Source of the DNA: Cephalotus follicularis
Taxonomy: Eukaryota; Streptophyta; Magnoliopsida; Oxalidales; Cephalotaceae
Direction: 5' to 3'
Assembly: GCA_001972305.1 (NCBI GenBank)
Contig: BDDD01001667.1
Coordinates: forward strand, 149,888-213,887
DNA length: 64,000 nt
Shown here: piece after piece, positions 36,012 to 47,832 of the stretch
Layout: every line of letters starts with the position of its first letter
Position numbering within the stretch: position 1 is the first letter of the stretch
Made by a program: the position numbers and the translations under genes
The notes under the pieces: generated by a model
Seen by the model: only the letters and a program-made list of their open reading frames with translations
Databases searched by the model: none
Told to the model about the DNA's origin: nothing

Positions 36012-36293
36012 ATGTCAACAACGAGCGAATCTTATAACTCAAATGCTAGTACGAGATTCTCTCGTTGTGGATCATCTGAACAAGTAGAATGGAAAGTACA
36101 AGTTTTAATGGCTAAGAATCAAGAGCTTCGAGAAGAGAAGGAAAATTTGAGACAAATTATAGCAAATAACCGAGAAGAATTCTATACATATATATATCAA
36201 ATGAAGGAAGAGTATAGTCAAGATATAGCAAGTAAGAACGAAATCCTTAACGGAATCAAGTCAGGTTTAAATGTCCTCTTAAGGTATATTTAG
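36012..36293 (+). CDS. Small coiled-coil reading frame before gag, G3
   Basis: A 93-codon frame opens about 55 bp after the primer-binding site and about 290 bp before gag. The N-terminal 30 residues are Ser/Thr-rich. The middle is a probable coiled coil (VLMAKNQELREEKENLRQII, then YQMKEEYSQDIASKNEILN) with leucine/isoleucine at heptad-like spacing. No zinc knuckle or enzyme motif. It is not part of the usual gag-pol order. It could be an accessory protein, a detached N-terminal piece of gag, or a chance frame. I do not recognise a family. Confidence 0.45.
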   Translation: MSTTSESYNSNASTRFSRCGSSEQVEWKVQVLMAKNQELREEKENLRQIIANNREEFYTYIYQMKEEYSQDIASKNEILNGIKSGLNVLLRYI

Positions 36294-36582
36294 GGAATTA
36301 ACGGAATAATCCTGTGGGGAGTTAGAGAGAATCTGAGGATGATGATAAGGCCTATACAAGAGGAGTTACCCGATGTTGATGGTTCTAGCGATGAAGATTA
36401 GAGAGATCCGAAAGAAGCTTGGTGTATAATATGTATAAATGTAAAATATGTGTAAAAGGGAATTGTGATATAAATAAAGTGTTTGTTTCTTGTAAAATCT
36501 TGAGTTGTAGAATTTAATTGTTTTACCTAACATATGAGTAGAATTGTCTAAGATTAAGAACTAACTTGTGAATGCTAACTAG

Positions 36583-37510
36583 ATGGCTAACGTAAGAAAA
36601 AATCATGGTCAAAGAAGAAATGGGAATGCGCAAGATGAAGGAGAAAATAATTCTCTAACCACGGTGTTGAATCAGTTAGCTCAGGTTATTGAAAATAACA
36701 ACAATCATAACCATCAAGCACCTTTGCCAGCAAGGCCATCCCTTGAGCAATTCGTAAGACAAAAGCTGAAGACTTTTTCGGGAACGGTTGATCCTATTGA
36801 AGTGGAGGAGTCGATCCAAGGGATTGAGAAGATTTTCAGAGCATTAAATTGCACTAACCATCAAAAGGTAGAATTTGCAGTCTACAAGCTAGAAGGAAAA
36901 GCTAACCAATGGGGGAACATGATTGAGAGAACGAAAACCCAACGATAGTTAGAAGCAATGACATGGGAAGAGTTTAAGAAAACATTTATGGACAAGTATT
37001 TTCCTCGGGCAATGAAGGACAAGATGGAGGAGGACTTCCTCCGTTTGGAGCAAGGCGAATCGGAAACCGTAGCCCAATACGAGGCAAACTTTGCGAGATT
37101 GTCTCTATACGCGACTCACATGGTTTCAACAGAAGATAAGAGGGCAAACAGGTTTTGCCAGGGCCTAAAACCCCACATTCAAAGGTTATTGATAGTGCAA
37201 GACCTGCCAACCTACGAAGCAGTATTGAGGTTTGCACTGAGAATAGAAATCGATAATAAAAAATATCAACAGAAATGGGTACAACAAGGACAAGGAAAGA
37301 GAAAGACATGGGAATCCTCTAACAACAGGAATAAAAAAGCAAAGTTTGATCCTAAAACTTGTCAGCAATGTGAGAAGGTTCATCGTGGAAAATGTCTGCA
37401 AGAAACGGGAGCTTGCTATAAGTGTGGAAAACAAGGACATGAGGCAAGTGAGTGTCGGTAAGGGCAAAATCAATCTCAACGACCAGTCAAATGTTGTAAT
37501 TGTGGCAGAG
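36583..37510 (+). pseudogene. gag remnant, G3
   Basis: Starts MANVRKNHGQRRNGNAQDEG. The middle has LEQFVRQKLKTFSGTVDPIE, then MTWEEFKKTFMDKYFPRAMK and LRLEQGESETVAQYEANFAR, all standard plant gypsy gag. It ends with CYKCGKQGHEASECR, a CCHC zinc knuckle that binds element RNA; a second knuckle-like stretch (CCNCGREGHMSNQC) follows. Broken fossil. Confidence 0.88.
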
Positions 37511-38256
37511 AAGGGCACATGTCAAACCAATGCACCCGACCAAAGATGGGAGGACAAGGAGAGGGTGGAGCACAGCAAAGAGCACCGACTAGGACATATT
37601 CTTTGGCAGCTAATGAAGTGGAGAATCCTAATGAGATGGTGACAGGTACTTTTTTCGTATGCTCCAAAGCTACTTATATATTGTTTGATACGGGTGCGAC
37701 ACATTCATTTGTGTCCTTATCTTTTATATGATATTTAAGTACCCCATCACAAGATTTGGAGATAGGTTTAGCAGTTGAAACACGAAATGGAAATGCCATG
37801 ATGGCTGATAAAGTATTCAAGTCTTGTGAACTAGAACTTTGTGATAGGAAATTGCTAGTACAACTAATACCTCTAGCGATCCTGAATTTTGACGTAATAC
37901 TAGGCATGGATTTGCTCTAAAAAATTTAGGCTAGTGTCAACTGTTTTAAGAAAGAAGTTAAGTTTCCTATACCTAATGAAACCGAGTTTATCTTCCGAAG
38001 TACAGGTGTTAGTAAACCTGTAAACTTCATCTCAGCGATTCAAGCTAAACGGTTGTTAAGAATTGGATGCAAAGGTTCTCCTGCCGATGTGGTGGACACC
38101 AGTGAATAGAAGACGAAGATAGAAGATGTTCATATTGTGAAAGAATTTATGGATGTATTTTCTGAACATCTACGTAGCGTACCACCGGATCGAGAAGTAG
38201 AATTTAAAATTGACACAGTTCCTTGAACGGCTCCTATTTCGAAGAGTCCTTACCGA
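37511..38256 (+). pseudogene. Protease region, G3
   Basis: Contains ATYILFDTGATHSFVSLSFI, the D-T-G-A-T-H-S protease active site, and further on the FDVILGMDLL block that ends plant gypsy proteases. The VPPDREVEFKIDTVP lead into reverse transcriptase is near 38180-38225. Broken fossil. Confidence 0.87.
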
Positions 38257-38840
38257 ATGGCACCAACTGAGTTGAAGGAGTTGAAGAATCGGTTACAAGA
38301 ACTTTTAGATAAAGGATTTATCCGACCAAGTGTATCACCAAGGGGTGCACCGGTGTTGTTTGTAAAGAAGAAAGATGGGACAATGAGACTCTGCATAGAT
38401 TATCGAGAACTGAATCGAGTTACAATCAAGAATAAGTATCCACTGCCAAGGATCGACGATCTATTTGATCAACTCAAGAATGCTCAATATTTCTCGAAGA
38501 TTGATCTTCGACTGGGTTACCATCAAGTGAATGTTAAGAAAGATGATATATTGAAAACTGCTTTCCGAACAAGGTATTGACATTACAAGTTTTTGGTAAT
38601 GTCGTTTAGATTAACGAACGCTCCGGCTGCATTCATGGATCTGCTGAATATGACATTTAGTGACTTTTTGGATCAATTTGTGATAGTCTTCATTGATTAC
38701 ATATTGGTATACTCAAATTGTAGAAAAGAGCATGAAGAACACTTGACCAGCGTGTTACAAACACTGAGGAAGGAACGACTTTATGCTAAGTTCAAAAAAT
38801 GCCAATTCTGGATAGAGGAAGTATCATTTTTGGGGCACGT
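38257..38840 (+). pseudogene. Reverse transcriptase 5' part, G3
   Basis: The translation has [73 protein letters not shown] and a recognisable FMDLLN and thumb lead-in. It stops at the minus-strand LTR at 38841. Broken fossil. Confidence 0.9.
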
Positions 38841-40396
38841 TGTAGCGTCCCCGACCCGAGTTTGCTAATTGCTCAAAGCGAACTTTGAGGACCAGTTGCG
38901 TTACGTGGGGTGAACCGTTACATCCTTTAGCATTCTTGTCTAAAGCTACATTACATCTTAAACTCATGCATTTCAACATAAAACATAGCCTTGAATTTCA
39001 AACTTTAAACATTCTCCTCTTATCTAAAGATGTTGTAAACTATAACATTCTTATACATTTACACAGGATCATCATATACTACAGCGGAAAACATTGTCTT
39101 ATTACATATAAAAGCATTTATGCAAACACTATTTCATAGTACATTTCATTCACAAACTTCTTCTTTAGAGGTTCCTCTAAAGCTCGCATTCTCCATTCAG
39201 TCCTTTCCTGAAAAAATTTTTTTTCAAAACAACATAGAAAGGAATGAGCTCAAAATAGCTCAGTAAGGTTTTCATTGTAAAACACATATCACTTTTCTAG
39301 TTAAACTCATAACTAGAACAGTTCGTAAAACACATCTCTTTTCTAGTCAAAATTCGTAACTAGAACATTTCATAAAACCATAACATAGCAGTCATAAAAC
39401 CTTAATGAACCCTTTTACACCGCTTCACCGGGGCATTGTGCACTCCCCGATTACTATCCTTACATCACATGCATGTCCATGAGCATCTCGCTCCATTAAC
39501 ATTAATCCATCTCGGATTCATTCCCCTTGGATCACAATCCAACGGTGGTTCAGTCATCATTTCATAAAACATTTCCTTAATACTTTGAGTGATCAGCTGA
39601 AAGCATTCATAAACATCATTGTATAACATTTCTTTCACAATTCAAAAGCATTTCTCTTCATTTGAGTAATTAACTCAAATGCTTTCATAAAACAGCTTTG
39701 CATAGCATTTCTAAAACTTATAATTCAAATAGAAATACGCATTTTAAGAGGAAACATAAACCATAAACATTAAAGTAGACATCTTCACGAATTTAGAAAG
39801 CTCAAGTTCATAAAATTTGGTTGAGAATCGAATATGTTATAAAATTTTAAAGTGGCTGGTTCCATATGAAAATAGGGCATGAGCAGTAAAATGAAACATG
39901 GATTCTCATCAAGAATTCGACAAAATTTCTAGATATATAAAACATAACAATTAAAGTAGACATCTTAGAGTTTCTAAAACATTAAACCATTTGAAAATTC
40001 ATAAAGAATTGAGAAAGATATGATTAATACAATCTGCTGCATAATTTGAATCAAAACAGGGGAAGCTTTCATAAAAATGGGTTTAGATTTCCATACTTTA
40101 CTTTGGATTTCCTTTCTCTCCCTCTCCTTTTGAATGTTCCACTTTACTGTCAGCAGAAGCACTTTCTTTCTCAGCCAAAATGGCTGCACTTAGCTCTCAA
40201 ATGCCCATAAATAGGCAAATTTCTTTGGGAGCAAGTCTTCTCCCTCTCTATCCCATGAGTCATCACACAAATTGCCCATGTGCCTTAAATTCTCCAATGA
40301 AATTGTGACACTTGGCATCTAAACATAAAATATCTGGCCACTTTAAACACTGGCTTGACATTTGTCCCATATTTAATGATTTTAACTCACAAAAGG
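38841..40396 (-). repeat. G3 LTR, minus strand, partial
   Basis: Starts TGTAGCGTCCCCGACCCGAG inside the plus-strand G3 reverse transcriptase. It matches the reverse complement of 33296-35940. It carries AATGAGCTCAAAATAGCTCA near 39242, shared with 58715. It is cut at 40396 by the plus-strand G2 LTR. No gene and no GTCGAC array. Confidence 0.8.
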
Positions 40397-41848
40397 TGTA
40401 ACGCCCGATATTTTCGTTATTGTAATATTTCGTTTTAAGATGTAATCTTATGCTTGACTTAATGAAAATATTGGAGATTTTGACCTCAATGATGTTTTCC
40501 AAACTCTAAATATTGTTTCGAGGAAAGGAATGTGTATGTTAAACCAAAACGATGCAGCTTTGGGATAAACGCGTCGATGTCTTTGTAAAGACGTCGACGT
40601 CTATGGGAACACGGGCGCACGTGAATGCATGTACATGCACATCGATTTAGATGAAGACATCGACACCCTCTTATGAAAGAGTAAAAGGCATCGACGTCTT
40701 TGAAAGAACATCTGTCACGTTATACACTGACAGAATAACATGCAATGGGGAAACTTTTGAGGCATCATCCAGGCATATTGACATGCACAATGTGACGTGT
40801 TGATCATGCTGGTGTGTTTCCAGGCATGCTCCAAAACGTGTTCCTCACATGATGCATGCAATGGGATATGTGTCTCTTCAGCTGTAACCTGCAGAAGAAA
40901 AGGGAATGAGAACCAAAAACAAGAGGGTGAGAGGGGTGAGCACGGGTGTGTATGGTTACATGTGAAACAAGAGAGAAGGGGAGGACTCCTGCAAGCATAA
41001 AACACCTCTTCCTTCCCCTCCTTCTCAGCTAAACACAGTGAGAAAAGAGACAGAATAGAGAAAGAAAGAGAGAAGATAGGGGAAAGTGTGCTAATAACCT
41101 GTTGATTGTTTAGCGGTCGTGCTATGCAACCTACACGGAGGACTTACCCCAAACCGTTTGCAAACGGGGATGGGGTAAGAGTGCATGACGTTGGGGCCAG
41201 GAGAAGGCGACGGTCATGACGACTTGTTTGTCTGGTTCCTTTTGGGACACACATACTGCTTGTGATGATGTAGCCTCATGAGGTTATACCTGTACTGTGA
41301 ACATGTATATATTTTACATATGTATATTCTGTGATATATATACTACAATATATATATACTGTACTGCATCATAATGCATTCATTCATGATACTCATTATC
41401 ATATACCTCGAACTGCATTTATGAGTTTTTTCACTTAGCTGAGTGAGGACAAAGGCTAACCCCTGAAATAACAGATTGATGGAGTGGGATTTGATATGGA
41501 GCACGCAAGGAGACTTAAGGAGAAGACTGACTTGTTTCTCTTATTTCATGTACTAAATTAATGAACAATGACTATGTTAATTGGATTATTGTAACATGGT
41601 TTATTTCATCCTGTACTGTTTTATCACGCTCCGTTATGGGCGATCGACTAAGATGTTGGGTTTTATATAAACTTGTTGGGTATCACATAGTATGGGATGC
41701 GTGATACATATTTAAATTCAGCTTATTTCATGTTATTGCTTTCGCTAATGAAGGTTTTTGTTTTCACGTATTATCGCATAAGCTGAATTAAGTTGTGTTG
41801 ATTGCCTTACCGCTTTAATGTTGTCCTCTTGGAAAACTGGGTGTGATA
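40397..41848 (+). repeat. 5' LTR of G2 copy a
   Basis: A 1,452-bp LTR from TGTAACGCCCG to GGTGTGATA, shorter than the other G2 LTRs (2.25-2.83 kb) and with only one array. GA-rich tracts lie at 40970-41090. The block TGAGTGAGGACAAAGGCTAA is near 41440, and a 3' AT-rich part follows. Confidence 0.85.
40572..40700. repeat. GTCGAC-core array 16 (G2 LTR)
   Basis: Cores at 40572, 40592, 40641, 40662 and 40691 have spacings 20, 49, 21 and 29 bp. The forms are GCGTCGATGTC, GACGTCGACGTC, ACATCGAT, ACATCGAC and GCATCGACGTC. Confidence 0.83.
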
Positions 41849-41851
41849 GAG

Positions 41852-41862
41852 TGGTATCAGAG
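41852..41862 (+). promoter_or_regulatory. Primer-binding site, G2 copy a
   Basis: TGGTATCAGAG followed by C, a perfect initiator-Met tRNA type site, three bases after the LTR end. Confidence 0.9.
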
Positions 41863-41954
41863 CATATTCCATATATGCTTAGCTAGGATACTTTCCTTGG
41901 CAATCAATAGATTGTTTTCCTAAAGTCGTGACTAACCGTCATCCTTCTTATAGG

Positions 41955-43159
41955 AACAAATAGACCGAAGGAGAACACGTGCTTGGGCTAGAGCTGTTGG
42001 AGCCAATGCACCTGAGGGAACGAATATGCCGCAAGGAATGAATGTCCCCCAGGATGATAGGGATCCGATGACCCAGATTGCGGATTATTTCCATCAACAG
42101 ATGGCCTTTAATATGACTAATGCGGAGGGGATGCGCCAGTACTATGCGCAAGCTCGGCCGCAACATAGAGCTCCCGATCACTACCCGGGAGAGGATAATA
42201 ACCAGTTTGGGAGGGACATTGAAAGGTTTATGAGACAGAATCCACCGAATTTTCTGGGAGAACTTGATGCTACTGTGGCTGAGAGATGGCTGTAGGACTT
42301 GAAGAAAATCTTTGAAGTAATGGACTGTACTGACACTCAAAAACTGAAGTTTGCTGTATACCGACTATGGGGTGAGGCCACTCATTGGTGGGAGATGGTC
42401 AAGGCGAAATGGGAATCTCAGAGGCTTGACAGTACTTGGGGAAGATTCCAGACAGAATTCTTGGAGACATATGTTCCACGGATTGAATAGGAGCGCCAGG
42501 AGATGGAGCTCTCGGAGTTGCGATAGGGGGAAATGACAGTGACCGAGTATCAGGCAAGGTTCATGGAGCTAGCCAAGCATTCACCTTATCTGGTAGCTGA
42601 TGAAGTGAAGAAGATATGGAGACTTCTGAGGGTTCTGCGACAGGATCTTCGGTCAAGGATCAGAGTTAAGTAGTTGGGAACTTTTGTGGAGGTTGCTCAG
42701 AAAGCGAGATTGCTGGAGAGCATATCCAATGAGGACCAAGCAGAGAGCTCCCGAGCACAACAAAATAAACAGAGCCCGACGAGACCAGCTTCTTCGAAAT
42801 GGCAAGGCCGTGGTTCTCCGACGAAATCATCGAAGAACAAATCTGGGCAGACTGTCACACAGGGTACTCCTAGTCAGGGGAGGAATGCGGGAACTGGGGC
42901 TTGTTATCACTGTGGTCGTAAAGACCACTTACAGAAATATTGCTGGAGGATGAACGGACTGAGTTTGAGGTATGGGGCATCTGGCCATTCCGTGAGAGAT
43001 TGCCCGAAGAGTCAGGCTACAGCACCTACTGGACCAGCTAGTGGCAGTGGGGCCGCAGCGGGGCCTTCACAGCGAAGTGACACCGGCAAGGGCATTGCGA
43101 AAGGTAGTGTTTTTACCCTTTCACAGACAGAGGTTCCAGAGTCTACCTCGGTCGTTTGA
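41955..43159 (+). pseudogene. gag remnant, G2 copy a
   Basis: The frame includes MPQGMNVPQDDRDPMTQIAD, QFGRDIERFMRQNPPNFLGE and KKIFEVMDCTDTQKLKFAVY, with a zinc knuckle CYHCGRKDHLQKYCW near 42900 and a second knuckle-like RYGASGHSVRDCP. All are typical gag of plant gypsy chromoviruses. The minus-strand copy at 52702-53163 encodes the same N-terminus. Broken fossil. Confidence 0.87.
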
Positions 43160-43192
43160 GGTACACTGTATATTTATGGTTTTTCTGCTAGA

Positions 43193-43712
43193 GTGTTGAT
43201 GGACCTTGGAGCATCACATTCTTTTATTTCATCACAATTTGCATCATGTTTAGATGTAACACCAGACTATATACCATATACCTTGGATGTGAGCACACCT
43301 GCTAGAGTTTCTATGTATATAGATACCGTATATAGGAGTTGTGAGGTATCTATGGCAGGCATTTCCTTGTATGCAGATTTGATAGTATTGCCTATCCGCG
43401 ACTTCGATGTTATATTGGGGATGGATTGGCTGTCAGCACATCATGCTTACATGGACTGCTACAGCAAGACTATTGATTTTTGTTTGCCCGATGGTACTGT
43501 TTTCCAGTTTAAGGGAGACAAGGGGTTTTCTACACCGATTATATCCTTTATTCGTGCATCGAGGTGTCTCGAGAAAGGATGCGAAGGATATCTTGCCTAT
43601 GTGACTGATCGGAGGAAAGAGAAGGGTTTGAGCCTGGAGGAGATCCCAGTGCTGTGTGAATTTCCAGATGTATTTCGTGATGACTTTGGATCTTTGTCGC
43701 CAAAGAGATATG
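43193..43712 (+). pseudogene. Protease region, G2 copy a
   Basis: Reads [17 protein letters not shown] at the protease active site and [20 protein letters not shown] at its end, then [18 protein letters not shown], the lead to reverse transcriptase. Very similar to 52100-52632 on the minus strand. It stops at the G4 LTR. Broken fossil. Confidence 0.87.
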
Positions 43713-44216
43713 GGTACAATATGTGAGATGTATGCATGTCAAGAGATGTATGAATGACAATTCAGAGCAATGTAACTCATAATATAAAGGTCATGCACCA
43801 TAACCTTGAGAACAATAGAACCTGTGATCTACCATTCATATACGACTGTCCCATACCGGTGTATAGGAATGGGATCAAATCAATCATCACTCTTTAATAG
43901 GCCAATGCCAGACCCCAAAGGTTCTAGCCCATCACAACCATTCCCCTAGATTCTCATACCCTAGTGATATACCATTCGTATACAACCGTCCCAGACCGGC
44001 GTATAAGAATAGGATCAACAACAACCATCTGGGGATACATACCATGGTCCTACCGTAACCATATCATAGCCATACCATAACAATTAAGACCATCACAATC
44101 CATAACGATACGGTCCATGTCAGATAACGGTCCATAACTGTTTGCAATCCATGACGATTCGATTCATAATGATTCGATAATGATACGATACAATCTATAA
44201 CAATACAATACGATTC

Positions 44217-44460
44217 GATAACGATACGATAAGATTACCTAGTTCCCGAAGGTCCTGGTCCGATAACGATACGATTACCCAGTTCCCAAAGGTCCTGGTC
44301 CGATAACGATACGATTACCCAGTTCCCGAAGGTCCTGGTCTGATAACGATACGATTACCAAGTTCCCGAATGTCCTGGTCCGATAACGATACGATTACCC
44401 AATTCCGGAAGGTCTTGGTCCGATAACGATACGATTACCCAGTTCCCAAAGGTCCTGGTC
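44217..44460 (+). repeat. 40-bp tandem repeat in the G4 LTR
   Basis: Five exact-length 40-bp units (44261, 44301, 44341, 44381, 44421) with consensus CGATAACGATACGATTACCC followed by AGTTCCCGAAGGTCCTGGTC. A sixth, variant unit precedes them. Only one to four differences per unit, so amplification is recent. Confidence 0.95.
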
Positions 44461-44700
44461 CGATAGCGATACCGATACGATCTATAACGATGTGATACGA
44501 TAATGATACGATACGATTCGATTACAATAACGATACGATACGATTCGATATCGATACGATCCATAACGATACGATATCCATACGATACAATAACGATACG
44601 ATACAATTCGATTACGATAATGATATGATATCGATACGATCCATAACGATACGATATCGATACGATACAATAACGATATGATACGATTCGATTATGATAC
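44461..44700 (+). repeat. CGATAACGATACGAT degenerate short-period repeat
   Basis: The 5' half of the 40-bp unit continues as an irregular run of ACGATACGAT and ATCGATACGATCC blocks. It makes a long tyrosine/arginine-rich open frame on the minus strand that is not a gene. Confidence 0.9.
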
Positions 44701-45639
44701 ATTCAATAGCGATCCATAAGGTCCATTCCATTATCTACGCACTCTTAGTGTCGTAGACGAATAGGGTCGAGATAACACTAACCACATCATCCATACCAGA
44801 TGGCATGTTCACTTTGTCCCAGCCATCCATATCATAACCATAAGGCTTGTTCAGAATGTTTCCCAGCCTTTACCATACCATAGAGATGGTTCACTTAGTC
44901 CCAGCCCTTCCATATCATGATTCGACTTGTTCACAATGGTCCCAATACAATATTATCATAGACTTGTTCACTTGGTCCCAGCCTATGTTACCATATTCTA
45001 TTAATTCCATAAGATGTGGTTTGACACTCATAATTCCCATGACAAAAATGAAGATTATGAATGAGATATCTCATTAAGTCTCAAACAATAGCAATCAATA
45101 ATCATAACCATTTTCCATAAACCATTTGTCATTTCCATAAACCATTTCCATATCATAACCTTTAAATTGAGAGAAGGCAGAAGCTCAACTTCTCTCAATT
45201 CTCCATTTAGTCCATTATACCCGTATACAGTTCTTTAAACCATGTAATCAGTAATCATGCATAACAATAACAATCAATTTAGCATACAATCATCAATGAA
45301 CAGTCATGTCCATACAACCCATTCAAAATGCATGAATGCAAGTAAAGTAGTATAACCGTACTCTAGTGATCTACCATTCGTATACTTCCATCCCTTACCG
45401 GCGTATACAAAGGGGATCAAGCCCATAATCATCTGGGCATATACCATTGGAGCATATGTATACCTACCTCTTAACAGCTGAGCTTGTGAGTTGGGAGGAC
45501 TTGCAGAGGAATCCATGAACTGCCACCTCCTCTAAGCTTCACTCGTTGTTACGAGCACAGCTCCATCTTGTGTCAACAAAGTTCCCTTTCTCTCCTTCAG
45601 CATCGCTACAATAACAACCACATAGTCCGTTACGATCTA

Positions 45640-46030
45640 CACATTGATAACCACGACTCGCCGCGAATCGTGCAGTCACAGCCGAAAATGAGTCAACTCA
45701 CTGAGTTGACTCACCGGACGTTGAAAAACACCGGCCACCACCCAAAAACACCTCACTATCATCATATTAACACATTCCCGCCTTAAACTCGTCGAGACTC
45801 GCCAAGGAACCGGCGGTCACAACAGGTAGCGAGTCAAGCTCACTGGGTTAACTCAGTGAACCATTCCCGGTCGTTTTCGGCCGAACAACGCCTCAACAGC
45901 CACCCAATCATCATATCAACACACCACTGCCCGAGAATCGCTGAGACTCGCCGCTAAACGAGCGGTCAAAGGTGGCAGCGAGTTGGCTTCACTGAGTCAA
46001 CTCGTCAGTTTGAATCCGGCCGTTTCCGGC
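45640..46030. repeat. Diverged ~150-bp tandem repeat with GAGTCAACTC palindromes
   Basis: Three units each hold, in order, a GACTCGCC phrase, a GGTCACA phrase, a palindromic block (AGTCAACTCACTGAGTTGAC at 45690; GTCAAGCTCACTGGGTTAAC near 45832; TTCACTGAGTCAACTCG near 45990) and a CGGCCGAA-type block. They lie 370-760 bp from the LTR start. Confidence 0.75.
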
Positions 46031-46339
46031 CGAATGGTGCCAAGCCAGCCACCGAAATAGGTGTAGCTGGCCTCCTAGGTGAGGACCGAACCTTCCCGCG
46101 ATGCTAACCGGCGGTGGAACGCATAGCAGTGGCAAGGCGTCGGGCGATAGAGGAAAGAAAAGAAAAGAGTGGAGAAGGAAGGAGCTCACTGTTGGTAGTG
46201 GAGGACTTCCGACGTTCGCTCGCCGGCGTCGTCATCTTCTCCGAAGCCTCTCTCTCCCGCTCTGGTTCTCTCTCCCGCTCTCTCTTTCGTGTCTCTCGCT
46301 CTTTTGCTTGAAGTGCATGGCGTTTTAACTCCAGGCGTT

Positions 46340-46364
46340 TCTCTTTATATATATATATATATAT
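46340..46364 (-). promoter_or_regulatory. Probable core promoter of the G4 LTR (TATA box)
   Basis: TATATATATAAAGAGAAACG on the minus strand, with a GA-rich run starting about 30-40 bp downstream (46312 leftward). The spacing is right for a TATA box ahead of a transcription start. Inference from position and sequence only. Confidence 0.5.
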
Positions 46365-46402
46365 AAATGCATATATATTATATATATATTAGGGACACTA
46401 CA

Positions 46403-47012
46403 AATGGATAGTCCGAGCGTACCATTCAAACACTTGAAGATATGCTGTGGGCTTGTATGATTGATTTCGCTGGGAGTTGGGAGGATCATCTGTTACTGAT
46501 TGAGTTCTCTTACAACAACAACTATCACACCAGCATTGGAATGGCTCCCTATGAAGCCTTGTATGGGAGAAAGTGCAGATTGCCTATTTGCTTGGACAAG
46601 CTGGGTGAGAGACAAGTGCTGGGACCCGACTTGGTACAAGAGACTATTGATAAAGTGGAAGTGATCAAGAAGTGACTACTAGCAGCACAGAGCCGGCAAA
46701 AGAGTTACGCCGATATAAAGAGGAGGAACCTAGAATTCGAGAAGGGGGATCATGTTTTCCTGAAGATCTCGCCTTCGAAAGGGATACACCGTTTTGGCCT
46801 CAAGGGGAAGTTGGCTCCAAGGTACATTAGACCTTATGAGATACTGGAAAGAGTGGGGGAAGTGGCATATCAGATTGCACTACCGCCCAGTTTGTCGAAT
46901 GTTCATAACGTATTTCATGTTTCCATGTTATGGAAATACGTACCCGACCCATCTCAAATATTTAGCTACGACCCGGGATTCATCAGTGATAACTTATCTT
47001 ATGAAGAGTGGA
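46403..47012 (+). pseudogene. Integrase 3' part, G2 copy a
   Basis: From [12 protein letters not shown] through SYNNNYHTSIGMAPYEALYG and KCRLPICLDKLGE, then GDHVFLKISPSKG, MAPRYIRPYEILERVGEVAY and SNVHNVFHVSMLWKYV, the C-terminal half of gypsy integrase with its GPY/F-type module. The same blocks are on the minus strand at 49345-50235. It ends at the LTR beginning at 47013. Broken fossil. Confidence 0.88.
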
Positions 47013-47832
47013 TGTCACGCCCCCGTTTATCGAGAAGACAACATTAAAGTGGTAAGGCAATTAACACACAAATACAGCTCATGTAAAAACCATAAAATTT
47101 AAACTTTTAAGCAAGATGTCAGTTGTGGAAGCATAAAAATTCATAAGCTGTAAACTCGTAGCGTGCATCCCATACTACACGCTACCCAAAACAAGTCCAT
47201 CATTGTTAATCGCCCACAAACGGAGCGTGATCACAGTACAATATAAAATCCATGATTAACATCACCATAAGTACAGTACATCGGAAATCCTTTAACGAAG
47301 CAGTTTATTACAAACAAGAGAACAAATAAACTAAGAACAACATAACAACTTCGTTCTGCGTCCATGCCAGTCCAAACGGTCCACTACATCAATATGTAAA
47401 GTAGGGGGTTAGCCTTTGTCCTCACTCGGCTAAGTCATAACATAGCTTGGGATCAACATTAATTGCATGTCATGTAATGTATGTATAAATGATGCAGTGC
47501 AGGAAATATGGGAGTAGTAAATATTTGAAATAAGTATTTTCAGTGGTAAAAGTACTTTTTGAACAACTCAGTAGTGTAAATCATTTCCCAGTTCATTCAA
47601 AAATACGTTATTAATCCATACATACTTTCATACTCAAAATAGCGCATTCTAAGTTCACATATGCATTTCTAAATATCATAACTTTAGAAATCACCAATGA
47701 TTTACAAACAGTAACCAAACAGGCAGCAAACAGTGTATATGCGATGCATACACATGCTCAAATGCACCCTAACAGGAATCGGGATCGTTTCGCATCGTTA
47801 GCTGAGGAAACCTTCAAACAGTACCAAAAGAC

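Larger units (their letters stand above)
33296..38840 (+). mobile_element. Ty3/gypsy LTR retrotransposon, family G3
   Basis: 5' LTR (33296-35940), primer-binding site, an extra small reading frame, gag, protease and reverse transcriptase are in order on the plus strand. The interior is then interrupted at 38841 by a minus-strand G3 LTR. The LTR start was placed by alignment to the reverse complement of the solo LTR end at 60531 (TAATGACC...GATATTATTTAT). Broken, with several breaks. Confidence 0.85.
43830..45430. repeat. Three copies of a ~70-bp unit in the G4 LTR
   Basis: GTGATCTACCATTC...GTCCCATACCGGTGTATA recurs near 43830-43880, 43970-44020 and 45366-45415, with the end GGATCAA shared. 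The copies are diverged and lie on either side of the 40-bp tandem repeat. Confidence 0.7.
43713..46402 (-). repeat. LTR of family G4 (gypsy-like), minus strand
   Basis: On the minus strand it starts TGTAGTGTCCCTAATA at 46402. A TATA box and a GA-rich leader lie where a promoter should be. About 2.69 kb and no gene. The left boundary (TGGGTACAATATG) is approximate. It carries three families of internal repeats, described separately. No GTCGAC array, but GAGTCAACTC palindromes. Confidence 0.65.
40397..47012 (+). mobile_element. Ty3/gypsy G2 copy a, interrupted by a G4 LTR
   Basis: 5' LTR 40397-41848, primer-binding site, gag, protease; then the G4 LTR at 43713-46402; then integrase to 47012, where a minus-strand G2 element begins. 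AAAGG at 40392-40396 would be the flank duplication. Broken, with several breaks. Confidence 0.85.

Noticed and set aside
44355-44702. 115-codon tyrosine/arginine-rich minus-strand frame
   Set aside because: It is the translation of the 40-bp and ACGATACGAT tandem repeats.
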